Source: Bradyrhizobium roseum (lineage in GTDB: Bacteria > Pseudomonadota > Alphaproteobacteria > Rhizobiales > Xanthobacteraceae). Taken from it: a stretch of 64,000 nucleotides of DNA. The notes below the pieces were generated by a model that saw only the letters and a list, made by a program, of their open reading frames with translations, searched no databases and had not been told where the DNA came from. The first letter of the stretch is position 1; each line of letters begins with the position of its first letter. The stretch lies in NCBI RefSeq assembly GCF_030413175.1, contig NZ_CP129212.1, positions 6,052,450-6,116,449 of the forward strand, given 5' to 3'. Position numbers and translations under genes: made by a program. Shown here piece after piece: positions 44,956-53,693 of the stretch.

Positions 44956-46137
44956 TTAATCCGCCAGTTGAAACCGCTCGAAGCGATGCAGTTCTTCCTC
45001 AATGCGGCGCTTGAAGTCCTTGCGAAGACTGCGCATTGCGCCCTTTCCGACCCAGTTCCACTTCTGCATCAGGAGCTTCTTGTTCTGCCGATCGGTCTTC
45101 AGGTCGATGGCGGCGACGACGTCGCTGCCGACCAGCACCGGCAATGCGAAGTAGCCGAAAACCCGCTTTTCCTTCGGCACATAGGCCTCGAAGCGGTGGC
45201 CGTAATCGAAGAACAGCTCGGTACGCTTGCGCTGGATGATGAGCGGGTCGAACGGCGAGAGGATGTGCACCGGGCCTGCATCGCCCTCGCCGGCCGGCAC
45301 GTGCCCGTTCGCCTCGAGCACGTCCGGCCGGGCCCAATGCTCCTGCTTGCCGGCGCCTTCGAGCGCGACCGGCGTCAATTCCTTGCGCCGCACCTGCGCC
45401 TCGATCAGGCGGCGCACCGCCGCCTTGCTCGGCGCGTCGAGGTGGCAGATCGAATCGAGGCTGACGACGCCCTGCGACCGCAACGCGCGATCGAGGAGGT
45501 AGGCGGATATCTCCGCCGAGAGCGCCGGCTTCGGCGGCTTGTCCCAACCAAAATGCCGCCCCATCAGCTCATAGGTCTTCAGCATGCCGGTGCGTTCGGA
45601 GATCGTCACGTCACCGGTGTAGAAGGCCAGCTGCAGCGCCCGCTTCGAGGGCTTGCGGCTCTGCCACAGATGTTCCTTCTCGGTCAGGACGTCGTCCTCG
45701 ATGTCGCGGATCGTCAGCGCGCCATCGCGCCGCAACAGCCGCATCACCTTCCGCGTATCCTCGGGCTTCACGGAAGCGAACCAGCGGTGCCCCTCGCGCC
45801 GATGCTCGCGCATCGCCGGGACGAAGAACCGAAAATCCTTGGCCGGCACATAGGACAGCGCGTGCGTCCAGTATTCGAAAACGCTCTTGTCGACGCTCTG
45901 CGCCTGACGCAAGTCGGCGCGGGCGTAGGCCGGGATGCGGCTATAGAGAATATGATGATGGCAGCGCTCGACGACATGGATGGTGTCGATCTGCACATAG
46001 CCGAGATGATCCACCGCCGCCGCCACCGCCTGCGGTCCGGCGCCGAACGGCTCGCTGGTATCGAGCCGCTGGGCGTGCAGCCAGATTCGGCGGCCTTCGG
46101 TTTTGGTCAGGGGACGGGGTTCGGTCGCGCGGGGCAT
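44956..46137 (-). CDS. YcaQ/AlkZ-family winged-helix DNA glycosylase
   Basis: A 393-residue protein of the HTH_42 family (E. coli YcaQ, Streptomyces AlkZ), which removes alkylated bases and unhooks interstrand crosslinks. The catalytic region reads VDHLGYVQIDTIHVVERCHH (QxD motif near residues 50-52), followed by HILYSRIPAY. Later blocks include WTHALSYVPAKDFRFF and ILSPFDPLIIQRKRTELFFDY. Three winged-helix parts fit the length. It is a single gene. Confidence 0.88.
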   Translation of the reverse strand: MPRATEPRPLTKTEGRRIWLHAQRLDTSEPFGAGPQAVAAAVDHLGYVQIDTIHVVERCHHHILYSRIPAYARADLRQAQSVDKSVFEYWTHALSYVPAKDFRFFVPAMREHRREGHRWFASVKPEDTRKVMRLLRRDGALTIRDIEDDVLTEKEHLWQSRKPSKRALQLAFYTGDVTISERTGMLKTYELMGRHFGWDKPPKPALSAEISAYLLDRALRSQGVVSLDSICHLDAPSKAAVRRLIEAQVRRKELTPVALEGAGKQEHWARPDVLEANGHVPAGEGDAGPVHILSPFDPLIIQRKRTELFFDYGHRFEAYVPKEKRVFGYFALPVLVGSDVVAAIDLKTDRQNKKLLMQKWNWVGKGAMRSLRKDFKRRIEEELHRFERFQLAD

Positions 46138-46197
46138 CGCCCGGCAATGTAACCGGATTCGCAGGCATGACGAGCCCGGTTTCCCCTGCTTGATCGG

Positions 46198-46446
46198 CTA
46201 TGGACCAGGCTCCGCCTTCCGCTTCTGCCGGTCCCCGACGCTGCCGGTTGGGATCTCCGCCTCGCATGACGCGCGGCCGGGCTGCGGCGCATGGCATTTA
46301 TAGACCTGGCCGGTAAGGCGATCGACCAGCCAAGCGCTCTCCTCCGTCGGGCTTTCGAACCCGACATAGCGGTTGCCAATCGCGTTGATCAGCGTCGACA
46401 GCAAGATTGCAGCGGCGATCATCGCCGCACCGATGAGTGTTGGCAT
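46198..46446 (-). CDS. Small single-helix membrane protein, hypothetical
   Basis: An 82-residue protein starting MPTLIGAAMIAAAILLSTLI, one N-terminal membrane helix, then a part ending YKCHAPQPGRASCEAEIPTG with two Cys that could pair in the periplasm, and a charged tail. The same frame stays open upstream to 46761, and the added part (ADRLAKKSEEEFGWATRRAG) is plausible as coding, so the gene may start earlier. No ribosome site is clear for either start. Confidence 0.5.
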   Translation of the reverse strand: MPTLIGAAMIAAAILLSTLINAIGNRYVGFESPTEESAWLVDRLTGQVYKCHAPQPGRASCEAEIPTGSVGDRQKRKAEPGP

Positions 46447-46975
46447 TGAATTGCTGGAACCGGCAGGCTCCGATGCGCTGGCACGATACCCCTGGTAATC
46501 ACGCTGTCGCTTGACTGACTGTAACACCCGCCCCGCCCGTCTGGTTGCCCAACCGAATTCTTCTTCAGATTTTTTTGCGAGTCGATCTGCTACGCGCGCA
46601 TCTGGCCAATTTGTTGTCGACAGATCGACGTTGGCGCGACGGATGACCTTTTCTTTTCTAAAGAGCGCTGCAGGAAGCAACGGACTTTCCGTATTTGTGC
46701 GGAGGCGCCCGATGTCACGCGCTCGCGTCGTCCCGACATCGTGCATTGCGCTGCACGACATGCGGGTCGACGCACTGCGGATCGCCGCGCACCGCTGCCG
46801 CTACAGTCAAACGATCCTCCCGCTCGTCGATCGAACGTGTGGTTTATCACGCAGTCCGGGTTGGACGATTCGTCGACGAACGACGGCGCGACATGCAAAA
46901 TGACGCCTTGTCGGTCTGAAAGCGCCGCACCCAGCCGCTTTTGAGCCAAGCTGGCGGAAAGCCGGCGGTTACCCA
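46447..46975. other. Stretch without a clear gene
   Basis: No convincing gene. The left part (to about 46760) may be the 5' part of the small gene at 46198-46446. The rest is the region upstream of the OmpA-like gene and carries only short open frames with atypical composition. Confidence 0.45.
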
Positions 46976-47018
46976 TGTGACTTGAATCACATAGCTCACT
47001 TTGAACCCGTCCTATGCT
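46976..47018 (+). promoter_or_regulatory. CRP/FNR-type site and -10 box of the OmpA-like gene
   Basis: The perfect palindrome TGTGACTTGAATCACA at 46976-46991 matches the CRP consensus TGTGA-N6-TCACA. A -10-like TATGCT lies at 47013-47018 with no good -35. If transcription starts near 47025, the site is centred about 41.5 bases upstream, the class II activator position. Confidence 0.68.
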
Positions 47019-47078
47019 TGCAGCATCAAAACGTCATGCACGCCAATTGCAGGGCGTTTAACCATGAGGATTAGGACA

Positions 47079-47711
47079 ATGAACCGCTTTCTTTCCATCA
47101 TGACTGCCGGCGCCGCTCTCTCGATGACGGCCGGCCTGGCCGTCGCCGGCGACACCGTTTCGGCCGAAAAGATCCTGGATGCCCTGAAGCCGAAGGCGAG
47201 TGTAAGCCGCGGCCTTTCAACCGGCCCGCAACAGCCGGTGGATGTGGCCGTGCAGGCCAAGGAAAACACTTTCGTCAACACGCTGCGCAACCGCAAAACG
47301 CGATCGCTGTCGCTCGGCGAGCGTCAGGAGATTGCGGAACTTGCCGCGACCAAGCCGAAGATCGATCTCGAAATCCAGTTCGACTACAATTCGGCCGATA
47401 TCAGCAAGACCTCGGTAACCGCCGTGCAGGAACTCGGCAAGGCCCTCTCCGATTCGACGCTGAAGGGGTCGACCTTCGTGGTGGCCGGTCATACCGACGC
47501 AATGGGCGGCGAAGCGTATAACCAGGATCTTTCCGAACGTCGCGCCGATACGATCAAGAAGTACCTGACGGAGAAGTACGGCATCGCCGGTTCCAACCTC
47601 GTGACCGTCGGTTACGGCAAGACCAGGCCGAAAGATGCGAATGCGCCGATGGACCCGGCCAACCGCCGCGTTCAGGTCGTCAACATGGATACCAAGACCG
47701 CGTCGAAGTAA
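47079..47711 (+). CDS. OmpA-family peptidoglycan-binding protein
   Basis: A 210-residue exported protein. A signal peptide (MNRFLSIMTAGAALSMTAGL, ends VA-GD) is followed by about 80 residues without known fold, then an OmpA C-terminal domain: IDLEIQFDYNSADISKTSVT, VVAGHTDAMGGEAYNQDLSE and RRADTIKKYL, the residues that bind meso-diaminopimelate. There is no beta barrel and no lipobox, so it is periplasmic. The ATG at 47079 has AGGA before it; ATG 47064 is an alternative. Confidence 0.88.
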   Translation: MNRFLSIMTAGAALSMTAGLAVAGDTVSAEKILDALKPKASVSRGLSTGPQQPVDVAVQAKENTFVNTLRNRKTRSLSLGERQEIAELAATKPKIDLEIQFDYNSADISKTSVTAVQELGKALSDSTLKGSTFVVAGHTDAMGGEAYNQDLSERRADTIKKYLTEKYGIAGSNLVTVGYGKTRPKDANAPMDPANRRVQVVNMDTKTASK

Positions 47712-47726
47712 GGCTTTGGATCTCGA

Positions 47727-47752
47727 TCCGCCTGCCGGTTGCGGCAGGCGGA
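47727..47752 (+). terminator. Intrinsic terminator after the OmpA-like gene
   Basis: TCCGCCTGCC, loop GGTTGC, GGCAGGCGGA: a 10-pair perfect stem 15 bases after the stop, followed by CTTTCGTT, a short U-rich tail. Confidence 0.75.
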
Positions 47753-47964
47753 CTTTCGTTGCGCAATCGTGGCTCCGGCCCCGGGCGGTCAGTGCCGCAA
47801 CGGCATCGCCAGCGCCTCGCGGAGGCGCCGCGCGAGTTGGGCCTTGCGATTTCGCGCGATCTGACCTGTCAACCTGCCAGCGTGGCTCTTGCAGCGGCGG
47901 AACCGCCCGCCCGATCGAGGCTCGCCGTTGACGGATCGTCCGTTGGCACCATGCAAAGCCCGCC

Positions 47965-49269
47965 TCAAATCCAATTCTGGAAGATCATCAGGCGGCTGAA
48001 AGCCGCCATCGAAGTGCCAATGAATGCAGCCGATATCGGCAACATCGCAACAAAGCCGGCAAAGCCGACGGCAACATAGACCCACAGCAGCCAGCGGGGC
48101 GTGCCGCCCCGCTTGAAGGCATAGACCAACGCCAGGCTCGCGGTGGTCGCCGACGGCAGGTAATAATAGATGAAGGCGAGCGTTCGCGGCAGCAAAGCCC
48201 AGGCGAGGTAAGGGCCGAGATAGAACGCCAACACCAGAAAGGCATCGGCCCGCCGCGTCGCGATCCAGTCGCGCAGGCAGATCGCAACCGCGATCAGCGC
48301 CGGCCACAGGATCAGCGGGTTCCCGAGAAACACGACGGCGGCGATCCGGTCTTCGCCGATCCTGTCGAAGAGATACCAAACCGGGCGCACCAGGAACGGC
48401 CAGGATGGCCATGAACTCATATAGGTGTGGCCCGCGATCGCGGTCGTGGTGTTATCGCTGAAGATCCGCCGTTGCGCTTGCAGGATATCGGAAGCGGAAA
48501 ATCCGTAGAGCGGAATGAACGTCGCGAGATAAACCGCCGCCGGCACCAGCACGAAGCAGATGGCGAAATGCCACCATTTGAAATCGGGCCACAGACCGGG
48601 CCTGTACCAATCCTCAGGTCGTGCGTCGGCAAACTCAGTGCGCCAGCCCTGCATGAGGCGGATCGCCCCGACGATGACGATGCAGACCGCGAGCGCGAAC
48701 AGCCCGCTCCATTTGCAGCCGCCCGACAGGCCGAAGCCTATCCCGGCCAGCGCGAACCAACGATGTGGCCGCTCCTTGCGAAAGCCATGGATGAACGCCG
48801 CGATCGCGAACAGGCTGAAGCTGAGTGCAAAAATATCCAGCATCGCGATGCGTGACTGCACGAACAGCATCTGGTTGAAAAACGCGAGCAGGCTTGCGGC
48901 AATCGCCGGTCCTTGCGCCGCAAACAGCGCCAGCCCGCACAGATACACAGCAACGACAGCGAGCGATCCGAACACGACGCCCGGATAGCGCCACCCCAGC
49001 GGCGCGTCGCCGAACGAATGGATCGACAGCGCGATCAGTTGCTTGGCGAGCGGCGGATGCATCGGATTGAGCATCGGTTCCGGCATGACGGGCTGAAGCA
49101 TCTGCCGTGACGCCGGCACGTAATGCACCTCGTCGAAATAGAATTTCTCCGGCGTGGTGACGCCGACCAGCATTGCGAAATGCGCGACGAAGAAAAGAAT
49201 GGCGGCGGTGATGCCTGTGCGGAGCATCACATAAGACGAAACGGAATGTGATGAGGCGGATGGCTTCAC
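47965..49269 (-). CDS. PMT-family (GT39-like) glycosyltransferase
   Basis: A 434-residue polytopic enzyme related to dolichyl-phosphate-mannose protein mannosyltransferases. The hallmark loop-1 residues are present: KFYFDEVHYVPASRQ with the Asp-Glu pair, and MHPPLAKQLIALSIHSFGD. About ten membrane helices follow. It would use a polyprenyl-phosphate sugar to glycosylate a protein or lipid outside the cytoplasm. The start is GTG at 49269; an in-frame ATG at 49227 is an alternative. It ends about 210 bases from the OmpA gene terminator. Confidence 0.85.
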   Translation of the reverse strand: MKPSASSHSVSSYVMLRTGITAAILFFVAHFAMLVGVTTPEKFYFDEVHYVPASRQMLQPVMPEPMLNPMHPPLAKQLIALSIHSFGDAPLGWRYPGVVFGSLAVVAVYLCGLALFAAQGPAIAASLLAFFNQMLFVQSRIAMLDIFALSFSLFAIAAFIHGFRKERPHRWFALAGIGFGLSGGCKWSGLFALAVCIVIVGAIRLMQGWRTEFADARPEDWYRPGLWPDFKWWHFAICFVLVPAAVYLATFIPLYGFSASDILQAQRRIFSDNTTTAIAGHTYMSSWPSWPFLVRPVWYLFDRIGEDRIAAVVFLGNPLILWPALIAVAICLRDWIATRRADAFLVLAFYLGPYLAWALLPRTLAFIYYYLPSATTASLALVYAFKRGGTPRWLLWVYVAVGFAGFVAMLPISAAFIGTSMAAFSRLMIFQNWI

Positions 49270-49477
49270 GAAAAATCCGACACGAAATCAGAGGCAGGAT
49301 GAGATTGCGGCAAAACTGAGTGTGATCTCTCGATACTTTTCTGTCCATCGCATTGAACGCATTTCGATTCCGCGATCACTAAACAACGGGCAAGTAGGTC
49401 TGCGCGAGTGATAATTCTGCTACATCGCGCACGCTCGCGATCCGGTACGATGCCGGGGTAAATCGATCGGCGTTGAA

Positions 49478-50209
49478 ATGATTTCTAGTAACTGCATTCG
49501 TTTGCTTTTCGCAATCGGCCTATCTGCAACCGGCCTTGTAACTGCGTTTGCCGCTCCCGCATACGCGCAAACGCGCGTCGGCGAAGCGGCAGTCGTCAAG
49601 AACGAAGTGCTCCGCGTTACCGGACCTTCGAGCACCCGGATCAATGTCGGCGACGGACTGCTGCGCGACGAAACCGTCCGCACCGGTCTCGACAGCGCAA
49701 CGCGGCTGGTGATGGCCGACAGCACCAATCTTTCGCTCGGGCCGAACGCGTCGCTCAAGCTCGATCGTACCGTGTTCGACGACGAGCACCATTATCGCGA
49801 GGTCGCGGTGCGCATGACGTCGGGCGCGTTTCGTTTCGTCACCGGCCAGTCTGACAAGGCCGCCTACAAGATCACGACACCGCTGGCGACGATCGGCGTG
49901 CGCGGCACCACGCTCGATATCCTGTCGCAGCGCGGTCAGACCATCGTCAATCTGCAGGAGGGCGCAGCCTCGGTTTGCACGACCTCGTTCGACTGCATCC
50001 AGCTCACCCGACCCGGCGACACCGCCATCATCACCGCGGGCGGCGCTGGCGGCAGATCGACGATCAAGAAGAGCAACACGCCGCCCTGGACGTTCGCCGC
50101 GACCTGCAGCGCCGCCGCGGGGCTTTGCAGCAAGACGCAATATGCGGATGCGACGCCCGCCATCGTCGACGACGGCAGCGACCCCACCGGCATGCTGTGC
50201 GGGCGCTGA
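49478..50209 (+). CDS. Exported FecR-domain protein
   Basis: A 243-residue protein with a signal peptide (ends PAYA-QTR) and a FecR domain: TRINVGDGLLRDETVRTGLD, ATRLVMADSTNLSLGPNASL, RMTSGAFRFVTGQ and IGVRGTTLDILSQRGQTIVN. Four Cys lie in the second half (CTTSFDC and CSAAAGLC). There is no sigma-factor gene nearby, so it is not a classic FecIR pair; it belongs to the periplasmic type often paired with outer-membrane proteins. The barrel gene starts 2 bases after its stop. Confidence 0.88.
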   Translation: MISSNCIRLLFAIGLSATGLVTAFAAPAYAQTRVGEAAVVKNEVLRVTGPSSTRINVGDGLLRDETVRTGLDSATRLVMADSTNLSLGPNASLKLDRTVFDDEHHYREVAVRMTSGAFRFVTGQSDKAAYKITTPLATIGVRGTTLDILSQRGQTIVNLQEGAASVCTTSFDCIQLTRPGDTAIITAGGAGGRSTIKKSNTPPWTFAATCSAAAGLCSKTQYADATPAIVDDGSDPTGMLCGR

Positions 50210-50211
50210 CC

Positions 50212-51369
50212 ATGGCAAATTTCATCCGCAGCGCGGTGGTGTCCGCAACGCTCCTTGGCGCGGCACTCGCGATCCAACTATCCCCTGCCCGGGCGGCGCA
50301 GTCGCCATCGCCTTCACCCTCGCCGACCCCGCAGGCAGAATGCGTCGAGTGCTACCCGCCCACGCCGACACCGACACCGAGCCCTTCCCCCTCGCCGGCG
50401 CCCTCGAATTCGCCGACGCCGAACCCCACGGAGCCGCGCACCGACAACCAGTCCACCAACGCGCCGCCGGTGGCCGGCGCGGGTTCGAACGCCGGCTCGA
50501 TCAACGGACTGGCCGACCAGCGCTTCAACCAGATGATCACCAACCGCGTGCTCGGCACCGTGCTGCTGGGGGTCAACGAGCAGGTCAATTGCAACGATTG
50601 CATCAGCGCGTTCGGTTCGGCGGGTTCCTTCTCGGCCGGCATTCACGGCCGCAAGAACCTGACGCCCAACCTGTCGCTGCTCGCCGGCATCGCCTATGCG
50701 CAGTACAATGAAGGCGGTTACCACGTCACCTCTTCGCCGATCGGCGCGTTCGCGTTGCGCTACGATTTCGTCGACTGGGGATCGTCGCGGCCGTTCTTCG
50801 ATATCGGCGCCATCCTGTCGCCGTTCCAGAAGGTGCGCTACGCGCGCGGCTACACGACGAACCTCGGCGCGGTATCGCTCGAGAGTTCGACCAAGAGCGA
50901 GAACTACGCCGTCTACGGCCGCGCCGGCTGGATGAGCCGGCTGTCGCCGCGCGACGAGGTCGCGGCTTCCGTCGAGGTCTGGCAGTTATGGCAGCGGGTG
51001 AAGGGCTACGTGGACCCCACGGTCGCCTTCAATCCGTTCGACGCCGCGATCAAGGATGGCACCGACCGCACCACCCTCGTCAAGGTCGGCGGACAGTGGA
51101 CGCATTTGTTCGGTTCGAGGGTCGAGGCCAACATCAATGGCGGATGGGTGCAATCGTTCGGAACGCGATCCGGCATCGTCGCCAGCGTGACCGGCGACGG
51201 CACGATCGTGCCGACGATGGGCAACCAGGGCTGGTTCGAATATGGCGGCCGGTTGGGCTTCCGCGTCACCAAGGGCTGGGTAACCGACCTCTTCCTCAAC
51301 GGCACCGCCGGCCCGCAGCCGGTCGGCAACACCCTGCACGGCGGCGTGGGTTTGCGGGTGAGTTATTAG
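50212..51369 (+). CDS. Outer-membrane beta-barrel protein with Pro/Ser/Thr linker
   Basis: A 385-residue outer-membrane protein. Signal peptide 1-29 (ends ARA-AQS), then about 55 residues of Pro/Ser/Thr repeats (PTPTPTPSPSPSPAPSNSPT), then a barrel of the autotransporter type with alternating strands (NLSLLAGIAYAQYNE, GAFALRYDFVDW, YAVYGRAGWMSRL, WFEYGGRLGFRVTKGW) and a C-terminal GGVGLRVSY ending in an aromatic residue as needed for BAM insertion. No large passenger, so the linker itself may face outside. Co-transcribed with the FecR gene. Confidence 0.85.
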   Translation: MANFIRSAVVSATLLGAALAIQLSPARAAQSPSPSPSPTPQAECVECYPPTPTPTPSPSPSPAPSNSPTPNPTEPRTDNQSTNAPPVAGAGSNAGSINGLADQRFNQMITNRVLGTVLLGVNEQVNCNDCISAFGSAGSFSAGIHGRKNLTPNLSLLAGIAYAQYNEGGYHVTSSPIGAFALRYDFVDWGSSRPFFDIGAILSPFQKVRYARGYTTNLGAVSLESSTKSENYAVYGRAGWMSRLSPRDEVAASVEVWQLWQRVKGYVDPTVAFNPFDAAIKDGTDRTTLVKVGGQWTHLFGSRVEANINGGWVQSFGTRSGIVASVTGDGTIVPTMGNQGWFEYGGRLGFRVTKGWVTDLFLNGTAGPQPVGNTLHGGVGLRVSY

Positions 51370-51785
51370 GCGGACGGCGCGGCAGTCGCGGCCGCGACGT
51401 CCATCCACATCACTTCCCAATGATGGCCATCGGGATCTTCAAAACTGCGGCCATACATGAAGCCATGATCCTGCTTCGGGCCCGGATCGGCGGCACCGCC
51501 AGCGCCCTGCGCTTTGGCGACCATGTTGTCCACCGCCTCGCGACTATCGGATGACAGGCAGATAATGACCTCACTTGTCGCCTTGGCGTCAGCAATCGTC
51601 TTCGACGTGAACTGCCGGTATTTGTCGTGGGTCAGCAGCATCACGTAGATGGATTCGGAAAACACCATGCAGGACGCGGTGTCATCGGAGAATTGCGGGT
51701 TATTTTCGGCACCGATCGCCTGATAAAAGGCGGTTGAGCGGGCGAGATCGCTGACCGGCAGGTTGACGAAGATCATCTTGGACAT
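51366..51785 (-). CDS. VOC-family (glyoxalase-like) protein
   Basis: A 139-residue vicinal oxygen chelate protein with the paired beta-alpha-beta-beta-beta halves: KMIFVNLPVSDLARSTAFYQ at the start and SFEDPDGHHWEVMWMDV at the end. Function may be glyoxalase, resistance or unknown. AAGGAG precedes the ATG at 51785. Its stop overlaps the stop of the barrel gene by 4 bases, tail to tail. Confidence 0.88.
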   Translation of the reverse strand: MSKMIFVNLPVSDLARSTAFYQAIGAENNPQFSDDTASCMVFSESIYVMLLTHDKYRQFTSKTIADAKATSEVIICLSSDSREAVDNMVAKAQGAGGAADPGPKQDHGFMYGRSFEDPDGHHWEVMWMDVAAATAAPSA

Positions 51786-51950
51786 AGCAGGCTCCTTTTG
51801 GCGGGTTCCACCCGAGGACGAAAGAGCGGGCAGCAAACCGACACGCCGATAGAGATTCTAGCTATGGAACAACCAGGCGTGGATAGGCGGACTTTCGCAG
51901 AGCCGGGCCGGAGCCGTCCCGGCGTCAGCTGCGCAATGCCGAACCTTGTA

Positions 51951-52688
51951 TCATTTTCCCCTGAACTGAGGCGTGCGCTTTTCCGCAAACGCCTTGACGC
52001 CTTCCTTGAGGTCATCGCTGTCCCTGATGACATCGAGCAGCCGGCGCACTTCGGCGACGCCTTCCAGCGGTCCCTTCGGCATGGCGTCGCGCGCCAGCTT
52101 CTTCAGCGCGCGAACCACCAGCGGCGCATTGGCCGCGATCTTGGCCGCCATCTCCTGGGCAAGCGCGACATGCCGGCCCGGCGGGACGACCTTGTTGACG
52201 AAGCCGATCTGATATGCGCGCTCCGCCGACATCTCCTCGCCGACCAAAAGAAACTCCATGGCGATCTTGTGCGGCATCCGCGCCATCACCGAGGAGATGC
52301 CGCCGGCGGTGGTGCCGATCTTGCCCTCGGGATAGATGAAGCGCGTCGTCTCCGACGCGACGCACATGTCGGCCATCTGCACCAGCACGAACGCACCGCC
52401 GACCACCCAGCCGGACGTCGCGGCGATGACGGGCTTGTCGAGTTCGACGCCGAGGCCCGGCACGGCGTGCCACATGTTGACGGGAAGATCCTTGACGTCG
52501 GCGCCTACGGAAAAATACTTTTCCTCGGACGACGCCAGCACGGCCACGCGATCGTCGCTCTCGTGAAAGCGAAACCAGGCCTCGCGTAGTTCGTCGCACA
52601 ACGCATTGTTGAGCGCGTTGTGCGACGAGGTCCGGTCCATGGTGATGGTGGCGACGTGGTTTGCGCTCTCGTAGCGAACGAGCTTCAT
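51951..52688 (-). CDS. Enoyl-CoA hydratase/isomerase family protein
   Basis: A 245-residue crotonase-fold enzyme. SSEEKYFSVGADVKDL forms one oxyanion-hole region and VIAATSGWVVGGAFVLVQMADM the other; RFIYPEGKIGTTAGGISSVM carries the active-site Glu region. The reaction is not determined. It is separate from the fad operon. Confidence 0.88.
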   Translation of the reverse strand: MKLVRYESANHVATITMDRTSSHNALNNALCDELREAWFRFHESDDRVAVLASSEEKYFSVGADVKDLPVNMWHAVPGLGVELDKPVIAATSGWVVGGAFVLVQMADMCVASETTRFIYPEGKIGTTAGGISSVMARMPHKIAMEFLLVGEEMSAERAYQIGFVNKVVPPGRHVALAQEMAAKIAANAPLVVRALKKLARDAMPKGPLEGVAEVRRLLDVIRDSDDLKEGVKAFAEKRTPQFRGK

Positions 52689-52718
52689 CGAATTCCTCCC
52701 GGCGTCGCGTTGTTGTTT

Positions 52719-53246
52719 TTATTTCTTCTCGGCAGGATCGCGGTGTACCGGATCGACCCACAGCACGGTCTCGGGCTTTTCGACCGGTTCGATGTCGAGG
52801 TTGATCGCGACCGCCTCGCCGTCACTGCGCACCAGCACGCATTCCAGCACCTCGTCGCGGCTGGCATTGATCTCCTGATGCGGCACGTAAGGCGGCACGA
52901 AGATGAAATCGCCGGGGCCGGCTTCCGCGGTGAACTGCAGGTGCTCGCCCCAGCGCATCCGCGCCTTGCCCTTCACCACATAGATGACGCTTTCGAGATG
53001 GCCATGGTGATGCGCGCCGGTCTTGGCATCGGGGCGAATGGTGACGGTGCCCGCCCATAATTTCTGGGCCCCGACGCGGGCGAAATTGATCGCGGCCTTG
53101 CGGTCCATGCCGGCGGTCGACGGCACGTTGGAATCGAGCTGATTGCCAGGGATGACGCGGATGCCGTCGTGCTTCCAGCGTTCGGCATCGCCGTGGTCGT
53201 GATCGTGGGAATGATGGGGATGGGTGTGGTCGTGACTGCCGCTCAT
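52719..53246 (-). CDS. Cupin-domain protein with His-rich N-terminus
   Basis: A 175-residue protein. The first 20 residues are strongly His/Asp-rich (SHDHTHPHHSHDHDHGD), a likely metal-binding tail. A single cupin barrel follows, with AHHHGHLESVIYVVKGKARM (motif 1 His/His/Glu) and GDFIFVPPYVPHQE (motif 2). The metal-bound cupin may be an enzyme or sensor. The ATG at 53246 starts the His tail; an in-frame start at 53309 is possible. It is 30 bases upstream of the crotonase gene, so they may be co-transcribed. Confidence 0.85.
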   Translation of the reverse strand: MSGSHDHTHPHHSHDHDHGDAERWKHDGIRVIPGNQLDSNVPSTAGMDRKAAINFARVGAQKLWAGTVTIRPDAKTGAHHHGHLESVIYVVKGKARMRWGEHLQFTAEAGPGDFIFVPPYVPHQEINASRDEVLECVLVRSDGEAVAINLDIEPVEKPETVLWVDPVHRDPAEKK

Positions 53247-53379
53247 CTTGTTGCTTTCCGAATGGTTGCCTCCGGACGGTACATAAAACCGTGATCGCAA
53301 ACCAGCCATATCGAGGAACTTTCCATGCGGATCGCGGGTTGTTTCGGCGACGTAAGTTCAATCTGGAAGGAGTATTTCG

Positions 53380-53595
53380 ATGGGTTCGACCGCAGACAAG
53401 ATCAAGGGTACCGCCAACGAAGCAATGGGCAAGGCCAAGCAGGGCATCGGTGAAGCCACCGGTTCCGATCGCCTGCAGGGCGAAGGCGTGATCCAGGAAG
53501 TCAAGGGCAAGGGCCAGAAGGCCATGGGCGACGCCAAGGAAGCCACGAAGGATGCCGTGGACAAGGCAGCCGCGGCCGCGAACAAGAATCTCTGA
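53380..53595 (+). CDS. CsbD-family stress protein
   Basis: A 71-residue hydrophilic helical protein: [20 protein letters not shown], then [20 protein letters not shown], then an Ala/Lys-rich tail. The family is induced by general stress and phosphate starvation. GGAGT precedes the ATG. A terminator follows at 53626. Confidence 0.9.
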   Translation: MGSTADKIKGTANEAMGKAKQGIGEATGSDRLQGEGVIQEVKGKGQKAMGDAKEATKDAVDKAAAAANKNL

Positions 53596-53625
53596 TCGAA
53601 GCGACGCGATTGGTGAAAACGGAAA

Positions 53626-53651
53626 GGCCGGTCCCTCGGGGCCGGTCTTTT
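53626..53651 (+). terminator. Intrinsic terminator after the CsbD gene
   Basis: A GC-rich hairpin CCGGTCCC/GGGGCCGG (one G-T pair, tight loop) followed by TCTTTTT, 30-55 bases after the stop. Confidence 0.7.
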
Positions 53652-53693
53652 TCGTGCCGTCTTATATCAACGCCTCGCGGGCCAAGGCTTCCG

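Noticed and set aside
49478..50209. FecR protein as part of an iron-siderophore FecIR system
   Set aside because: No sigma factor or TonB receptor lies nearby, and the partner is a small barrel without a plug domain.
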